Assembly (NCBI GenBank): GCA_964412845.1
Contig: CAYPQM010000121.1
Span: 1-20,950, forward strand
Length of the DNA stretch: 20,950 bases
DNA from: JAWWPY01 sp964412845
Lineage (GTDB): Bacteria; Actinomycetota; Actinomycetes; Streptosporangiales; Streptosporangiaceae
Direction: 5' to 3'
Shown: positions 7,325 through 15,283 of the stretch, in pieces
Numbering within the stretch: the stretch's first letter is position 1
Layout: each line of letters opens with the position of its first letter
The notes under the pieces: generated by a model
The model's database searches: none
Told to the model about the DNA's origin: nothing
Seen by the model: the letters and a program-made list of their open reading frames with translations, nothing else
Made by a program: the position numbers and the translations under genes

Positions 7325-9111
7325 GGCGCAGCCGCCGGCGTCAGCGCGCTGGCGCGGGTCGGGCGATCGTCCGGCCCGATGATCCGGCCGTGATCGAGCG
7401 CCACCGTCCGGGTGGCGCCTCCGGCCCAGTCCACGGCGTGGGTGACCAGGACCACGGTCCGCCCGTCCATCAAGGTCTCGATGGTGTCCCGGATCAGCTG
7501 CCCGGTGAGCGGATCGAGGTGCGCGGCTGGCTCGTCGAGCAGCAGCAGCGGCGCGTCCCGCAGGAACGCCCTGGCCAGCGCGATCCGCTGGCGCTGGCCA
7601 GCGGACAGCCGCCCGGCGCGCTCGCCGAGGTGCGTGTCGTAGCCGCCGGGCAGCGCCTCGATGAACTCAGCCGCGCCGGCCAGGCGGGCCGCGCGGGCGA
7701 TGGCATCGGGTGACGCGTCCGGCTGGCCGAGCGCGATGTTGCTGGCCACAGTGCCGTCGAACAGGTGCGGGTGCTGCGGCACCCAGGCGATCTGCCGCCG
7801 CCACGCGGCCAGCCCGGTCGCGGTCACATCCACCGGGGCCAGCCCAGCCGGATGCGCCTCGATGCTGCCCGCGGTCGGCTCGGTGAACCGGAGCAGCAGC
7901 GCGAGCAGGGAACTCTTGCCCGCCCCGCTCGGGCCGGTGACAGCGATCCGCTCGCCGGGGCGTACCGACAGGGTCACCTGGTCAAGGGCCGGGACGGCGC
8001 GGCCCGGGTAGGCGAGGGTTACTCCGTTGAGGGTGATGGTGTCCTGGCTCAGGTCAATCCCGGCGGGCGCCCGCGGGGCTGGCCGGGCGGCCGCGGGCCC
8101 GGTCGCAGCCACAGCCGCAGTCATAACCACAGCAGCGGCAGCGGGGACCGGGACGCGCAGCGGGGTCTCCAGGATCTCGCAGGCCCGCCCGGCCGCGGTG
8201 ACACCTTCCATGCTGGCGTGGAATTGCGCGCCTACCGCCCGCAGCGGCAGGTACGCCTCCGGGGTCAGCAGCAGCACGAGAAGCGCTGTCTGGTAGCTCA
8301 TGTGCCCGGCCAGCAGGCGCAACCCCACCTCAACCGCCACCAGCGCGGTGGCGATGGCCGCAGCGAGCTCCAGCACCAGCGCGGACAGGAAGGCGACCCG
8401 CAAGGTGGACATCGTGGCGCCGCGGTACGCGTCAGTGACCTCCCTGATGACCTGTGCCTGGGCCTTGGCGCGGCCGAATACCTTGAGTGTCGCCAAGCCC
8501 TCCAGCACATCGAGGAAATGGCCGCCGAGCCTGGCCAGCAGCTCCCACTGGTGCCGCATGCGGGCCCTGGCCGAGACTCCCACCAAGATCCCGAACACCG
8601 GGATGAGCGGCAGGGTGACCGCGATGACCACGGCCGAGATCCAGTCGGCGGCTGCGACTCGCGCGAGCACCGCTACCGGCACCAGGACCGCCAGCACGAG
8701 CTGGGGCAGGAAGCGGGCGAAATAGGCGTCGAGCGCGTCCAGGCCCCTGGTGGCCAGCGTGGTGATCTCGCCCGCCTGCTGCCCGCCGAGCCAGGCCGGG
8801 CCGAGCGCCGTGACGTGCGCGGTGAGCTTGCCCCGCAGTTGTGACTTGACCTGCGCCGCAGCCCGCAGGGCGGCGATCTCGCCGCCGTAGACGGCCACGG
8901 CCCGGGCGGCCAGCACGGCGAACAGCACGGCCAGGGTGCCGCCCGCGGCGGTCAGGCCGGCGCCGCGGGCGGCCCCGGCCAGCGCATGGGCTAGCAGGCC
9001 CGCCTGGGCGAGCACCAGCGTGGTGGTGACCAGCCCCGCCCCGGTGGCGACGAACAGATAGCCCCGGGCCGCGCCCGCGTGCCGGAGCAGCCGGGGATCA
9101 ACTGGCCTCAT
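7321..9111 (-). CDS. cydD: CydD, half of the CydDC thiol/heme ABC exporter
   Basis: A 596-residue ABC half-transporter. The membrane domain covers about 15-310, followed by a variable Ala/Pro-rich linker (about 320-350) and an ATPase domain. The ATPase has Walker A GPSGAGKSS (393-401), Q-loop VPQHPHLFDG (444-453), signature LSAGQRQ (502-508), Walker B LLLLDEP (522-528) and H-loop His558. It pairs with CydC for cytochrome bd maturation in the membrane. Its ATG at 9111 overlaps the cydB stop (ATGA), and its own stop overlaps the cydC start, so cydB, cydD and cydC are translated as a coupled chain. CydD versus CydC is assigned by operon order and sequence features; both are clearly the bd-type pair. 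Confidence 0.92.
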   Translation of the reverse strand: MRPVDPRLLRHAGAARGYLFVATGAGLVTTTLVLAQAGLLAHALAGAARGAGLTAAGGTLAVLFAVLAARAVAVYGGEIAALRAAAQVKSQLRGKLTAHVTALGPAWLGGQQAGEITTLATRGLDALDAYFARFLPQLVLAVLVPVAVLARVAAADWISAVVIAVTLPLIPVFGILVGVSARARMRHQWELLARLGGHFLDVLEGLATLKVFGRAKAQAQVIREVTDAYRGATMSTLRVAFLSALVLELAAAIATALVAVEVGLRLLAGHMSYQTALLVLLLTPEAYLPLRAVGAQFHASMEGVTAAGRACEILETPLRVPVPAAAAVVMTAAVAATGPAAARPAPRAPAGIDLSQDTITLNGVTLAYPGRAVPALDQVTLSVRPGERIAVTGPSGAGKSSLLALLLRFTEPTAGSIEAHPAGLAPVDVTATGLAAWRRQIAWVPQHPHLFDGTVASNIALGQPDASPDAIARAARLAGAAEFIEALPGGYDTHLGERAGRLSAGQRQRIALARAFLRDAPLLLLDEPAAHLDPLTGQLIRDTIETLMDGRTVVLVTHAVDWAGGATRTVALDHGRIIGPDDRPTRASALTPAAAP

Positions 9112-10097
9112 GACCCCACGCTGGTCAGCCGCTGCCGGAACACCCAGTAGGTCCAGCCCTGGTAGGCGATGACCACGGGCGTGAAGATCACGGCGACCCA
9201 GGTCATCACAGCGAGCGTGTAATGCGCCGAGGCCGCGTTGTGCACGGTGAGGCTATAGGCAGCCGCCGTGCTGGACGGGAGCACGTCCGGCCAGAGGTCC
9301 CCGAAGAGGGTCGCCACCGCGAGAACCAGGGTGACCGAGGTGCCGAGAAACGCCCAGCCCTCCCGGCCGCCCCTGATTGCGGCCACACCGGCCAGCAGCG
9401 CCACCGCCGCCAGCGCCGCCGTGACATCGGTGGCCGGGCGGCCGTGGGCCAGCTGGCTCGCCAGCAGGAACCCCGCCGCCAGCGGCACCGTGGCGACCGC
9501 CACCCGCAGCGCCGCCCGGCGGGCCCGGGCCCGCAGCTCCCCGGTGGTCTTCAGGGACAGGAATATCGCACCGTGCAGCGTGCACAGCGTGAGCAGGGCC
9601 AGCCCGCCGAGCAGGCCGTACGGGTTCAGCAAGGTGAGCAGGTTGCCGGTGTAGGTGCCGGCCGCGTTGAGCGGCACCCCGCGCACGATGTTGCCGAACG
9701 CCACCCCCCACAGCAGCGCGGGCAGCGCGGAACCCCAGAAGATCGCCCGGTCCCAGGTCCGGCGCCAGCGCTCGCTGTCCACCTTGCTGCGGAACTCGAA
9801 GCACACGCCGCGGACGATCAGTCCCACCAGGATCAGCAGCAGGGCCAGGTAGAAACCGCTGAACAGCGACGCGTACCAGAGGGGGAAGGCGGCGAACGTC
9901 GCACCGCCCGCGGTGATCAGCCACACCTCGTTGCCGTCCCACACCGGCCCGATCGTGTTGATGATGGTGCGCCGCTCGGCGTCGCCGCGGCCCAGGAAGG
10001 GCAGCAGTATCCCGACGCCGAAGTCAAAGCCCTCCAGGACGAAGTACCCCGTCCACAGGACCGCGATGAGGATGAACCAGACGGTAGTGAGCTGCAC
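9108..10097 (-). CDS. cydB: Cytochrome bd ubiquinol/menaquinol oxidase subunit II
   Basis: A 329-residue polytopic membrane protein. The N-terminus (MQLTTVWFILIAVLWTGYFV then LEGFDFGVGILLPFLGR) and GPVWDGNEVWLITAGGATFAAFP are typical CydB sequences. About eight or nine helices are expected. CydB stabilises the heme-bearing CydA; together they oxidise quinol and reduce oxygen with high affinity. GTG 10097 was chosen because GGAGG at 10104-10108 lies six bases upstream. The longer reading frame from 10214 would add an Arg-rich stretch inside cydA. The start is 16 bases after the cydA stop, and the 3' end overlaps cydD by four bases. Confidence 0.93.
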   Translation of the reverse strand: MQLTTVWFILIAVLWTGYFVLEGFDFGVGILLPFLGRGDAERRTIINTIGPVWDGNEVWLITAGGATFAAFPLWYASLFSGFYLALLLILVGLIVRGVCFEFRSKVDSERWRRTWDRAIFWGSALPALLWGVAFGNIVRGVPLNAAGTYTGNLLTLLNPYGLLGGLALLTLCTLHGAIFLSLKTTGELRARARRAALRVAVATVPLAAGFLLASQLAHGRPATDVTAALAAVALLAGVAAIRGGREGWAFLGTSVTLVLAVATLFGDLWPDVLPSSTAAAYSLTVHNAASAHYTLAVMTWVAVIFTPVVIAYQGWTYWVFRQRLTSVGS

Positions 10098-10103
10098 GGT
10101 GAT

Positions 10104-10108
10104 CCTCC
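10104..10108 (-). promoter_or_regulatory. Ribosome binding site that sets the cydB start
   Basis: GGAGG on the minus strand, six bases before GTG 10097, between the cydA stop (10114) and cydB. It decides against the longer in-frame ATG at 10214. Confidence 0.75.
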
Positions 10109-10113
10109 GGGAC

Positions 10114-11505
10114 TTAGTACGAGAAAGCCGGCAGCGGCTCGCCGGATTCGGCGGACGGCAGGTCCTCATGCTGCGCGCCCTCGCGGATGTGCTTGATCGC
10201 CAGCCAGCCGGCAATCGCGGCCAGGCCCGCGTACAGGAGGGTGAAGGTCACCAGGGAAATGATCACCGAGGAGAGGGGGACCCCTGGTGACACACTCTGC
10301 GAGGTCTTCAGGAAGCCGAACACCGTCCACGGCTGGCGGCCCATCTCGGTGAAGATCCACCCCATGATGGCGGCGAGATACGGCAGCGGGAACGACCAGA
10401 CCGCCACCCGGTACAGCCAGCGGCCGCGCGGCAGCCGGCCGCGGCGGGTCAGCCACAGGCCGGCCAGGCCGAGCAGGGTGGCGAGCATGCCCAAGCCGAT
10501 CATGAGCCGGAACGACCAGTAGGTCACCGGGACGTAGGGCTTGTAGTCGGCCGCGCCGTACTTCGTGACGTAGGCGCGCTGCACGTTGTCGATCCCCTGC
10601 ACGGTGCCATGCGGGTCGAGCGTCGCGATCATCGAGAGCAGGTCAGGAACCCGGACACTCCACACCTCGGCGTTGCCACTCAGCGTGCCGACGGTGAACA
10701 GGGAGAACGACGCCGAATCCGAGGTGGTGTACAGGGCTTCGGCGGCGGCCATCTTCATGGGCTGCTGCGAATCCATCAGGCGCGCCTGGATATCGCCGGT
10801 CACCGCGGTCGCGATCCCGGCGGTGACCGCGATCACCATGCCAATGCGGGCCGCGCGGCGGAACAACTCCACGTCATTGCGGCGGGCGAGATGCCACGCG
10901 CTGACCGCGATGAGCAATACACCCGCTGTCAGCAGCCCGGCCAGCATGACGTGCGGCCACGCGGCCAGCACCGTCGAGTTGGTCAAGACCGCCCAGATGC
11001 TGGTCAGCTGGGCCCGGTGGGTAACCGGGTTGATCCGGAAACCGACCGGGTGCTGCATCCAGGAATTCGCGGCCAGGATGAAATAGGCCGACAGGTTCGT
11101 GCCAATCGCGGTCAGCCAGATCGTCGCCAGGTGCAGCCGCGGTGACAGCTTCCCCCAGCCGAAAATCCACAGGCCGATGAACGTTGATTCCATGAAGAAG
11201 GCGAGCAGCCCCTCCATGGCCAGCGGCGCGCCGAACACGTCCCCGACAAAGCGGGAGTAGGCCGACCAGTTCATCCCGAACTGGAATTCCTGGACGATTC
11301 CGGTGACCACGCCGACCGCGAAATTGATAAGCAGCAGCTTGCCGAAGAACCTCGTCATCCGCAGGTAGTCCGGGTCCTTGCGAACCAGCCAGGCCGTCTG
11401 CATGCAGGCGACAACGACCGACAGTCCCAGCGTCAGCGGAACGAACACGAAGTGGTACACGGTGGTAACGCCGAATTGCCACCGCGCGAGATCGAGAGCG
11501 CTCAC
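10114..11505 (-). CDS. cydA: Cytochrome bd oxidase subunit I, short Q-loop type
   Basis: A 463-residue heme-bearing subunit of cytochrome bd, the high-affinity quinol oxidase used at low oxygen. Conserved residues map well onto E. coli numbering: His18 (b595), His185 and Met335 (b558 ligands; E. coli His19, His186, Met393), and Glu98 and Glu106 of the proton path. The Q-loop motif QPMKMAAAEALY is at 248-259. Met335 lies 58 residues earlier than in E. coli, so this is the short Q-loop subfamily. GTG 11505 is preferred to GTG 11523 because AGAAGGGA (11511-11518) precedes it by five bases; the upstream codon would place that site inside the gene. First gene of cydABDC. A DosR-box-like site lies about 110 bases upstream. 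Confidence 0.93.
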   Translation of the reverse strand: MSALDLARWQFGVTTVYHFVFVPLTLGLSVVVACMQTAWLVRKDPDYLRMTRFFGKLLLINFAVGVVTGIVQEFQFGMNWSAYSRFVGDVFGAPLAMEGLLAFFMESTFIGLWIFGWGKLSPRLHLATIWLTAIGTNLSAYFILAANSWMQHPVGFRINPVTHRAQLTSIWAVLTNSTVLAAWPHVMLAGLLTAGVLLIAVSAWHLARRNDVELFRRAARIGMVIAVTAGIATAVTGDIQARLMDSQQPMKMAAAEALYTTSDSASFSLFTVGTLSGNAEVWSVRVPDLLSMIATLDPHGTVQGIDNVQRAYVTKYGAADYKPYVPVTYWSFRLMIGLGMLATLLGLAGLWLTRRGRLPRGRWLYRVAVWSFPLPYLAAIMGWIFTEMGRQPWTVFGFLKTSQSVSPGVPLSSVIISLVTFTLLYAGLAAIAGWLAIKHIREGAQHEDLPSAESGEPLPAFSY

Positions 11506-11510
11506 CGCGT

Positions 11511-11518
11511 TCCCTTCT
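11511..11518 (-). promoter_or_regulatory. Ribosome binding site that sets the cydA start
   Basis: AGAAGGGA on the minus strand, five bases before GTG 11505. Nothing comparable precedes the alternative GTG at 11523. Confidence 0.7.
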
Positions 11519-11615
11519 GGCACCCAGCCGAAAGCAGCACGAAGCCCCCCTTGGGCATCGGTGACCAGCGCACCGGATGAGGACCGGCGGCGGAAAGGGT
11601 CCTTCGCGCCGAGAT

Positions 11616-11635
11616 TCCGGGACGTTGGTCACCGC
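11616..11635. promoter_or_regulatory. DosR-box-like site upstream of cydA
   Basis: TCCGGGACGTTGGTCACCGC carries GGGAC-GTTG-GTC and matches 11 of 14 core positions of the DosR box. It lies about 110 bases before the cydA start, close to the distance seen for the better box before the cytochrome b gene. The second half-site is imperfect. Regulation by the window's DevR-like protein is inferred. Confidence 0.4.
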
Positions 11636-11647
11636 ACCGGCCACCCG

Positions 11648-11680
11648 GGCCGAAGGGCCCTGGCCGGGGGGACTTCGGCC
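11648..11680. repeat. 8-bp inverted repeat in the cydA/DUF1918 gap
   Basis: GGCCGAAG (11648-11655) and CTTCGGCC (11673-11680) are perfectly complementary, with a 17-base GC-rich spacer that contains GGGCCC. It could be a factor site or a weak RNA hairpin in either divergent leader. No T-tract follows. Confidence 0.35.
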
Positions 11681-11771
11681 GCTGCCCCGGTGCCGCCCGG
11701 GTCGCGATCATTGAGATGAGGGCGGCGGCAGCGCAGGCGCACCCGATGGATGCGACAGGCTGGAAGACCAA

Positions 11772-11795
11772 CCTGCCTACGGCGAGTACGGCAGG
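11772..11795 (+). other. Possible leader hairpin covering the DUF1918 ribosome site
   Basis: CCTGCCTAC (11772-11780) can pair with GTACGGCAGG (11786-11795) with one bulged C and a 5-base loop. The 3' arm runs into the GGAAGG ribosome site (11794-11799), so folding could limit translation. This is a pairing seen by eye, with no evidence of function. Confidence 0.3.
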
Positions 11796-11804
11796 AAGGA
11801 CGCC

Positions 11805-12047
11805 ATGAAAGCCCACGTGGGTGATCTGCTGATCGCGGATGGATCCGACGACCAGCGGGCCTGCGAGATCATCGGACTGCACCGCGCGGACGGGGCGCCC
11901 CCATATGTGGTGCGCTGGCTGACCGATGGTCACGTTGCGCTCATGTTTCCCGGCCCATACACCAGACTCGTCCCGGCTGGCCGGGAGAACATGGAACCCA
12001 CCGCTGAATCAGGCTCCGGGCATGCGAAAGGCGAGCAGAGTGACTGA
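11805..12047 (+). CDS. DUF1918 small protein
   Basis: An 80-residue protein matching DUF1918: MKAHVGDLLI start, then GAPPYVVRWLTDGHVALMFPG at about 30-50 and a short hydrophilic tail. This family is common in actinobacteria and predicted to be a small SH3-like beta-barrel; no biochemical role is established. GGAAGG (11794-11799) sits five bases before the ATG. The last eight bases overlap the preferred GTG start of the Pat-type gene, so the two are probably cotranscribed and coupled. It diverges from cydABDC. Confidence 0.85.
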   Translation: MKAHVGDLLIADGSDDQRACEIIGLHRADGAPPYVVRWLTDGHVALMFPGPYTRLVPAGRENMEPTAESGSGHAKGEQSD

Positions 12048-14730
12048 AGTAACGGTGGATGCGCGTTCGTATGCCCTGCTGGCCGATGGCGCCACCATTG
12101 AAATCCGGCCGGCCGGGCAGGCCGACCTGAACCAGGTCCTGACGTTCCACCAGCACATGTCGTCCGACAACCTCTACCTGCGTTTCTTCAGCCTGAGCAA
12201 ACGTGCGGCCGAGCAGGAGGCGCAGCGGGTATGCCGGCTGGCCGGGCCTGACCACGCCGCCCTGCTGGCCGTGCTCAACGACGTGGTGGTGGGGGTGGCC
12301 AGCTACGAGCCCACCGGCCAGCCCGGCACCGCGGAGATCGCCTTCGCGGTCGCCGACCAGATGCACGGGCGGGGAGTCGCCACCTTGCTCCTGGAGCACC
12401 TGGTCTCATTCGCCCGGCAGCGCGGTGTGCTGGTCTTCACCGCTGAGACACTGCCGCAGAACACCGCCATGCTGCGGGTGTTCGCAGACGCCGGGCTGAG
12501 CGTGCGGCGCCGGCTGGCTGACGGGGTGGTCGAACTGACCATGCTGGTACCCCGCAGCGTGGCCCTGAGCGAAGCCAGCCCGTACCTCGACGCGGTGGCC
12601 GACCGGGAACAGCGGGCGAACCGGGCCAGCCTGGTGCCGCTGCTCGCGCCGAAGTCCGTGGTGGTGATCGGCGCGGGTCACCGGCCTGGGTCCATCGGCC
12701 GGTCGATCCTGCTCAACATCCGCGATGCCGGGTTCACCGGCACCCTGCACGCGGTGAACCCGCGCACCGCCGACATCGAGGGCATCCCGTGCGTCAGCTC
12801 GGTCTCCGCGCTACCCGAGCCGCCCGACCTCGCCATCGTGGCGGTGCCCGCCGCCAGTGTCGTTGATGTGGCCCGCGAATGCGGCAAGTGCCAGGTTAAG
12901 GCGCTGGTCGTGATCACCTCTGGACTCGATGCCGCGCAGCAGGCGGCGCTGCTCGACGCCAGCCGGCACTCCGGCATGCGGCTGGTCGGCCCGAACTGCT
13001 TCGGGGTCGCGGTGCCGGGCATCGGGCTGGACGCCACGTTTGCCGCGCGTCACCCGGCCGCGGGCCAGGCCGGCCTGGCCGTGCAGTCCGGCGGAGTGGG
13101 TATCGCGCTGCTTGAGCACCTTTCCCGCCTCGGCATCGGCATCTCCTCCTTCGCCTCGGTCGGCGACAAGCTGGACGTGTCAGGAAACGACATGCTGATG
13201 TGGTGGGAGCAGGACGACACCACCAAGCTGGCGGTGCTGTACCTGGAGTCGTTCGGCAGCCCGCGCAAGTTCGCCCGCACCGCCCGGCGGGTCAGCGCCT
13301 CGCTGCCGGTGCTGACGGTGCACGCGGGGCGGTCCGCCCCCGGGCAGCGTGCCGCCGCCTCGCACACGGCGGCCGCGGCAGCGCCGCTCATCACCCGCGA
13401 GGCCCTGTTCGAGCAGGCCGGGATCATCGCGACCACCAGCCTCGGGGAACTGCTGGACGCGGCGGCGCTGCTCGCCTGCCAGCCGGTCCCGGCGGGACGC
13501 CGGGTGTGCGTCGTGTCCAATGCCGGCGGGGCGGGCGTGCTGGCCGCCGACGTAGCAGCGGAGGCGGGCCTGACCGTGATCACCATGAGCCAGGCCAGCC
13601 AGGACCGGCTGCGCGCGATCCTGCCCCCCGGCGCCTCGGTCAGCGGGCCGGTGGACACCACGGCTGCGGTCAGCGCGCCGGCATTCCGGGACTGCCTGGC
13701 CGAACTGGCCAGCGGCGGCGAAGCTGATTCGATCATCGCACTGGTGGTCCCGACCGCGGCCGCCGACCTGATCTCCACGCTCACCGCAGGCCCGCTGGCT
13801 GTGCCGGTCGCCGCGGTCCTCCTCGACCAGCCCGACGCTGTCCGGGTCCTGCCCGGCAGCAGCGGCGCACCGGACGTGCCTTCCTACGCCTACCCGGAAG
13901 GCGCGGCCCGGGCGATGGGCCGGGCCGCCAAGTACGGCGCCTGGCGGTCCAGGCCAGCCGGGACCATCCCGGAACTCGACGGCCTGCGGGTACCGGAGGC
14001 CCGCGCGCTGATCGAGTCCTTCCTGCGCCGGATGCCCGGCGGCGGCTGGCTGCCGGTCGCCGACACACAGGACCTGCTGCGCTGCTACGGCGTGCCGCTG
14101 GTGCGGACGCTTCCGGCGCACGATGCGGCTTCGGCGGTGGCCGCGGCCAGGGTACTCGGCCGCCACGTCGTGCTCAAGGCCGACGTCCCCGGCCTGGTCC
14201 ACAAGACCGATGCGGGCGCCGTGGAACTGGACCTGCGCGGGGCCCGCCAGGTTCGCGCCGCGATGCGCAGGCTGGAGCAGCGGTTCCCGGGACAGCTCTC
14301 CGGGGTGATTGTCCAGCCCATGATCCCCGACGGGACCGAGCTCATCATCGGGGTGGTGCAGGAACCGGTCTTCGGACCCCTGGTCGTGTTCGGCCTCGGT
14401 GGGGTGGCCACCGAGGTGCTCGCCGACCACGCGGCCCGGCTCGCCCCGCTCACCGGCACTGACGCCGACGAACTGATCCACTCGGTCCGCGCCGCGCCGC
14501 TGCTCCTGGGGTTCCGCGGCCAGCCCGCCGCGGACCTCGATGGGCTGCGCGACACGCTGCTGCGGATCTCCCGCCTCGCCACCGACCTTCCGCAGATCGC
14601 GGAACTCGACCTGAATCCGGTGATCGCGCGCCCGGACGGCATCACCGCCGTGGACGCGCGGATCCGGGTCATCAGCCATGGGGCAGCCGACCCGTTCCTG
14701 CGCCAACTGCGGTTAGGACCCGCCGGCTAG
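12040..14730 (+). CDS. GNAT plus acyl-CoA-synthetase-like protein (Pat-type lysine acetyltransferase)
   Basis: An 896-residue multidomain protein. A GNAT acetyltransferase domain (about 19-170) has acetyl-CoA motif QMHGRGVATL (107-116). A CoA-binding Rossmann domain starts near KSVVVIGAGHRPGSIG (205-220), a succinyl-CoA-ligase-like domain covers about 340-620, and an ATP-grasp domain about 672-885 (KADVPGLVHKTDAGAV, ELDLNPVI). Enzymes of this build acetylate lysines, notably inactivating acetyl-CoA synthetase. Here the GNAT domain is N-terminal, as in actinobacterial Pat proteins, whereas in Salmonella Pat it is C-terminal. His442 in ASHTA occupies the place of the ligase phospho-histidine, which is lost in some Pat enzymes. 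Ligase activity is therefore possible. GTG 12040 overlaps DUF1918 by eight bases; ATG 12022 is an alternative start. Confidence 0.85.
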   Translation: MTEVTVDARSYALLADGATIEIRPAGQADLNQVLTFHQHMSSDNLYLRFFSLSKRAAEQEAQRVCRLAGPDHAALLAVLNDVVVGVASYEPTGQPGTAEIAFAVADQMHGRGVATLLLEHLVSFARQRGVLVFTAETLPQNTAMLRVFADAGLSVRRRLADGVVELTMLVPRSVALSEASPYLDAVADREQRANRASLVPLLAPKSVVVIGAGHRPGSIGRSILLNIRDAGFTGTLHAVNPRTADIEGIPCVSSVSALPEPPDLAIVAVPAASVVDVARECGKCQVKALVVITSGLDAAQQAALLDASRHSGMRLVGPNCFGVAVPGIGLDATFAARHPAAGQAGLAVQSGGVGIALLEHLSRLGIGISSFASVGDKLDVSGNDMLMWWEQDDTTKLAVLYLESFGSPRKFARTARRVSASLPVLTVHAGRSAPGQRAAASHTAAAAAPLITREALFEQAGIIATTSLGELLDAAALLACQPVPAGRRVCVVSNAGGAGVLAADVAAEAGLTVITMSQASQDRLRAILPPGASVSGPVDTTAAVSAPAFRDCLAELASGGEADSIIALVVPTAAADLISTLTAGPLAVPVAAVLLDQPDAVRVLPGSSGAPDVPSYAYPEGAARAMGRAAKYGAWRSRPAGTIPELDGLRVPEARALIESFLRRMPGGGWLPVADTQDLLRCYGVPLVRTLPAHDAASAVAAARVLGRHVVLKADVPGLVHKTDAGAVELDLRGARQVRAAMRRLEQRFPGQLSGVIVQPMIPDGTELIIGVVQEPVFGPLVVFGLGGVATEVLADHAARLAPLTGTDADELIHSVRAAPLLLGFRGQPAADLDGLRDTLLRISRLATDLPQIAELDLNPVIARPDGITAVDARIRVISHGAADPFLRQLRLGPAG

Positions 14731-14738
14731 CCGGCGGG
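14719..14738. terminator. Perfect 20-bp palindrome between convergent genes
   Basis: CCCGCCGGCTAGCCGGCGGG is fully self-complementary. It includes the TAG stop of the Pat-type gene (14728-14730) and lies against the convergent usp end at 14747. It can fold as a GC stem from either strand and probably acts as a compact bidirectional terminator. No T-tract is present. Confidence 0.55.
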
Positions 14739-14746
14739 CGGCACAG

Positions 14747-15283
14747 CTAGCCAGCCGGCGGCATGGCCATCCGGCCCGGGCTCAGCGCCCGGCGGAAGAA
14801 CATCCGGCCGCCCAGCCGGCGCGCGGCCTCCTGGGCCAGGTCAGCGGGCGGGACGGCGACCACCGGGCAGTGCGCGTGCGCCAGGCAGTAGTGACTCACC
14901 CGGCAGCCGAACAGGTGCCGCAGCGCGCCGCGCCGGCCAGCGCCCACGACCAGCAGGTCCCGGGTACGGCAGGCCGCCGCGACGAGCACGTGGCCAGCCT
15001 CACCGCGCTGCACGGTGGGCGCCGCCGTGAGGTCTTCCGGCAGGCCGCCCCAGGCCCGGTCGAGGGCATCCCAGAGCCGCTGCCAGGCGGCCTCCTTCCA
15101 GATCCTGCGCAGGTAGAGGGACGGTTGACGGCGGTCAGCCTGATCACCGCCCGGGGGCAGCCAGGCCAGAACGGGAATGAGGGTGGCATCGTCGTCGCGG
15201 GCCAGGTCCGCCGCGAAACGCAGCGCCTGCAGGCTGCCGGGCGATCCGCTCGCACCGACGATGATCCGACGTGCGCCGGACAC
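14747..15283 (-). CDS. Degenerate UspA-family protein, probably not ATP-binding
   Basis: A 178-residue UspA-fold protein. The overall pattern is kept: an IIVGASGS first strand and GAGRRGALRHLFGCRVSHYC followed by HCPVVAV. Nucleotide-binding positions are changed. The usual Asp of VGVDGS is Ser12; in G-X2-G-X9-G-S the second Gly is Arg117 and the final Gly-Ser is Cys127-Arg128. The intact paralogue at 2815 aligns without gaps over this segment. A tail of about 35 residues follows the last strand and contains several Arg. AAGGAG precedes GTG 15283 by seven bases. It is converged upon by the Pat-type gene. A non-nucleotide or partner-binding role is inferred. Confidence 0.85.
   Translation of the reverse strand: MSGARRIIVGASGSPGSLQALRFAADLARDDDATLIPVLAWLPPGGDQADRRQPSLYLRRIWKEAAWQRLWDALDRAWGGLPEDLTAAPTVQRGEAGHVLVAAACRTRDLLVVGAGRRGALRHLFGCRVSHYCLAHAHCPVVAVPPADLAQEAARRLGGRMFFRRALSPGRMAMPPAG

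Larger units (their letters stand above)
11506..11804. other. Divergent cydA / DUF1918 intergenic region
   Basis: A 299-base region without a credible gene, holding the promoters of cydABDC (minus) and the DUF1918-Pat pair (plus). Visible structures are the DosR-box-like site at 11616-11635, an 8-bp inverted repeat GGCCGAAG/CTTCGGCC (11648-11655 and 11673-11680), and a hairpin at 11772-11795 before the DUF1918 start. No Rex-type TGTGAA...TTCACA operator is visible, although Rex controls cyd genes in Streptomyces coelicolor. Confidence 0.5.

Noticed and set aside
5579..7393. 604-codon plus-strand ORF opposite cydC
   Set aside because: Gln/Arg/Gly-rich shadow of an ABC transporter gene whose motifs are unmistakable on the other strand.
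11506..11804. Rex operator expected upstream of cydA
   Set aside because: No TGTGAA...TTCACA-like dyad was seen by eye on either strand.
13180..14706. 508-codon minus-strand ORF opposite the Pat-type gene
   Set aside because: Mirror frame of a clear multidomain enzyme; composition is low-complexity Gly/Arg/Asp and no ribosome site is seen.
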